Below, piece after piece: positions 61,851 through 64,000 of a DNA stretch of 64,000 bases. The notes beneath the pieces were generated by a model that was not told the DNA's origin, did no database searches, and saw only the letters and a list, made by a program, of their open reading frames with translations. The stretch spans positions 124,001-188,000 of the forward strand of contig NZ_MJIL01000048.1 of assembly GCF_001939735.1 (NCBI RefSeq). The letters run 5' to 3'. A program made the position numbers and the translations under genes. Positions within the stretch are counted from its first letter, which is position 1. Each line of letters opens with the position of its first letter. Origin of the DNA: Photobacterium proteolyticum. GTDB lineage: Bacteria > Pseudomonadota > Gammaproteobacteria > Enterobacterales > Vibrionaceae.

Positions 61851-63038
61851 TTACTTAAGGGTAACGCGCGCAAACTTACGCTTACCAACCTGGTATACCG
61901 CTGTACCGGCAGCCGGTACCAGCTTGGTATCTTCAATCTTGTCACCGTCAATCTTCGCTGCACCCTGACGGATCATACGCATTGCATCTGACGTTGAGTT
62001 TACCAGAGCGGCCTCTTTCAGCAGGTTACCGATGGCAATACCGGCTTCGAATTCAAATTCCGGCATTTCATCAGGCATCGCGCCTTTCTGGAAGCGGTTG
62101 ATAAATTCCTGCTCGGCAGCATCTGCATCGGCTTCAGAATGGAAGCGCGCAATGATTTCTTTAGCTAGCAGAATCTTGATATCACGAGGGTTTTTGCCGT
62201 TCGCCATATCTTTCTTGAACTGCTCGATCTCTTCAAGCGGACGGAAAGAAAGCAGCTCATAGTAGTTCCACATCAGGTCATCAGAAATCGACATGATTTT
62301 ACCGAACATTTCGCTTGGTACATCTGCGATGCCAATGTAGTTGTGAGCAGACTTGGACATCTTCTTCACACCGTCCAGGCCAACAAGCAGCGGCAGGGTC
62401 AGGACAACCTGTGGCTTCTGGCCGTTAGCCTTCTGCAGCTCACGGCCCATCAGCAGGTTAAACTTCTGATCAGTACCACCCAGCTCGACATCTGTCTCCA
62501 TCGCTACCGAGTCGTAGCCCTGCAGAAGCGGGTACATGAACTCATGGATAGCGATTGGACGGCCTTCGTTGTAACGCTTTTTAAAGTCATCACGTTCCAG
62601 CATACGCGCTACGGTCTGGTTGGCCGCCAGGCGGATCATGCCTTCGGCACCCAACTCGGATAGCCACGAAGAGTTGAACTCAATTTTGGTCTTGGCCGGG
62701 TCAAGGATCTTGAAAACCTGCTCTTTATACGTTTCTGCGTTAGCCAGAACGTCTTCACGCGTCAGCGGCGGACGGGTAGTATTTTTACCCGTCGGATCAC
62801 CTACCATGCCGGTAAAGTCACCAATCAGAAATGTTACTTCGTGTCCCAATTCCTGGAAGGTACGTAACTTGTTAAGAATGACGGTGTGGCCCAGGTGAAT
62901 ATCCGGTGCTGTCGGATCGGCACCTAGTTTAATTCGCAGAGGACGGTTTTCTTTTAACTTAGCAATTAGCTCTTCTTCTGGTATCAGCTCGTCGACACCA
63001 CGCTTAATTTCCGCTAAAGCTTGTTCAATGCTGGCCAT
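61851..63038 (-). CDS. tyrS: TyrS, tyrosyl-tRNA synthetase (KMSKS type)
   Basis: This class I enzyme charges tRNA-Tyr. The start at 63036-63038 ([12 protein letters not shown]) with GGGAG upstream gives 395 residues; the frame extends 12 codons further without support. The HIGH motif reads HLGH (PDIHLGHTV) and the second signature is a full KMSKS ([10 protein letters not shown]). A C-terminal S4 RNA-binding domain (about 335-395) is present. E. coli TyrS is about 424 residues and has KFGKT, so this belongs to the other, TyrZ-like subgroup. It is divergent from the M23 peptidase gene. Confidence 0.95.
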   Translation of the reverse strand: MASIEQALAEIKRGVDELIPEEELIAKLKENRPLRIKLGADPTAPDIHLGHTVILNKLRTFQELGHEVTFLIGDFTGMVGDPTGKNTTRPPLTREDVLANAETYKEQVFKILDPAKTKIEFNSSWLSELGAEGMIRLAANQTVARMLERDDFKKRYNEGRPIAIHEFMYPLLQGYDSVAMETDVELGGTDQKFNLLMGRELQKANGQKPQVVLTLPLLVGLDGVKKMSKSAHNYIGIADVPSEMFGKIMSISDDLMWNYYELLSFRPLEEIEQFKKDMANGKNPRDIKILLAKEIIARFHSEADADAAEQEFINRFQKGAMPDEMPEFEFEAGIAIGNLLKEAALVNSTSDAMRMIRQGAAKIDGDKIEDTKLVPAAGTAVYQVGKRKFARVTLK

Positions 63039-63168
63039 TCTTGTTCGCTCCCACAGAATTGGCAAAAAAGTCATAGTCGACCATCTTACTTGAATAGCGA
63101 TGTTTTTTGAAACCAGTTAGACTAAGCGTTGTCTTATTTTTCCCTTATTGCGCAAAAAAAACCTATCA

Positions 63169-64000
63169 ATGCTAGTATCGAAACTTCTCCGGCTGCCAAG
63201 GATGCACCAAATACTGATCACATTGCTCAGTGCCATTGTGGTACTGCTGCTCCTACTGCCGGGCTCAGAGAACAGCGGCCACCCGGAGCGCAAGTTTGAA
63301 GTCGGTAAAGTCTACCCGCTTGATATCAACCTCGAGGCCCATCAACTGCGGCCGTTGGCAAAAGACGAAAAACCGGCCGTACCGGAGCTGAACTGGAAAG
63401 AACATACCGTAAAGTCAGGCGAGAGCCTGGCCGTTATATTTGACAAAGTCGGACTGTCACCAGGCACACTCTACCGACTGGTCAATGCCGATGAAGGCAC
63501 CAAGAGCCTGACCCGCCTGCGTCCGGGCGATCTCCTGAAGTTTGGCTTTGACGAGAACAATGAACTGATACAGCTTATCCAGCCCCAAAGTGCCACCGAC
63601 ACCCTGGTGATCACCCGCACCGGCGATAGCTACCACTCCAGCGAAGAGAGCAAACCTGTTGATACCCAGCTTAACTTTGCTCAGGCTATTATTACGTCCA
63701 GCTTCTGGAATGCCGCCGACAAAGCCGGGCTGACAGCCAACCAGATCATGGAAATCGCCGGGATCTTCGGCTGGGATATCGACTTTGCCCTGGATATCCG
63801 CCAGGGAGACAGCTTCTCGGTGCTGTTCGAGGAACGCTTTGTCGAGGGCGAGCCTATCGGGCGCGGCAACATTGTGGCTGCAACCTTTACCAACCTGGGG
63901 GAAACCTTCACCGCGGTACGCAGCGAAAGCGGTCAGTATTATGACAAGGAAGGCCGGGCAATGCGTAAGGCATTCCTGCGCTCGCCGATTAACTTCCGCT
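63169..64000 (+). CDS. M23-type murein DD-endopeptidase (MepM/YebA-like), 3' end beyond the window
   Basis: The frame is open from the ATG at 63169 to the window edge (277 codons). There is an N-terminal membrane anchor (about 13-32, ILITLLSAIVVLLLLLPG) and then a LysM/OapA-like domain beginning WKEHTVKSGESLAVIFDKVG (about 76-170). A linker domain with SSFWNAADKAGLTANQIMEI and DIRQGDSFSVLFEE (about 178-240) follows. This order matches MepM/YebA-type enzymes, which cut peptidoglycan cross-links. The catalytic HxxxD and HxH motifs would lie outside the window, so activity cannot be judged. No clear ribosome binding site precedes either the first ATG or the one at 63202. Confidence 0.8.
   Translation, partial: MLVSKLLRLPRMHQILITLLSAIVVLLLLLPGSENSGHPERKFEVGKVYPLDINLEAHQLRPLAKDEKPAVPELNWKEHTVKSGESLAVIFDKVGLSPGTLYRLVNADEGTKSLTRLRPGDLLKFGFDENNELIQLIQPQSATDTLVITRTGDSYHSSEESKPVDTQLNFAQAIITSSFWNAADKAGLTANQIMEIAGIFGWDIDFALDIRQGDSFSVLFEERFVEGEPIGRGNIVAATFTNLGETFTAVRSESGQYYDKEGRAMRKAFLRSPINFR

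Overview
The window is a stretch of bacterial chromosome, close to 50 % GC, dense with conserved genes. I see no mobile element, prophage, CRISPR array, rRNA or tRNA. The gene content points to Vibrionaceae: a VpsR-type regulator, a DUF3545 protein, two different glutamate synthase gene pairs side by side, and arcA and arcB close together. The high GC suggests a Photobacterium, Grimontia, Enterovibrio or Salinivibrio relative more than a typical Vibrio. This placement is inference; no 16S is present.

Region 1 (1-9.6 kb): ptsP and rppH, an 800-bp AT-rich gap crowded with DnaA boxes (a DARS2-like locus), mutH, a DUF6482 gene, tas, a small-ORF/DUF1127 pair, vpsR and a DAACS symporter. Region 2 (10-25 kb): the E. 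coli-like run lysS-prfB (with its programmed frameshift)-recJ-dsbC-xerD-fldB, then brnQ, trmN, srmB, yaaA, an AGCS symporter, a DUF3545 gene and a hemerythrin gene. Region 3 (25-38 kb): ung, nfo, grcA with a tandem FNR promoter, a second DAACS symporter, the complete thrLABC operon with its attenuator, aceK, a small barrel-like protein, an RraA-family protein and a DUF3293 protein. Region 4 (38-58 kb): arcA, a lipoprotein overlapping arcB, a PAS-GGDEF diguanylate cyclase, yhcC, and two gltBD operons. Region 5 (58-64 kb): mtnN-cbiB-btuF, yadS behind a CRP site, tyrS, and the start of an M23 murein peptidase.

Oxygen and redox control recurs: ArcA and ArcB, FNR boxes before grcA and arcA, and GrcA itself. 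Nitrogen and amino-acid metabolism is prominent (two GOGATs, thrLABC, BrnQ, AGCS and two DAACS carriers). Cyclic-di-GMP signalling is represented by one likely maker (the GGDEF protein) and one likely reader (VpsR).

The observations I rate highest are the DARS2-like DnaA-box cluster, an ArcB that keeps Cys180 but has Ile where E. coli has Cys241, an RraA-family protein with an intact D-x20-R-D aldolase motif, the tandem FNR architecture at grcA, and a 22-codon ORF with a perfect ribosome binding site upstream of a DUF1127 gene. I did not find a clear multi-gene system of unknown type.
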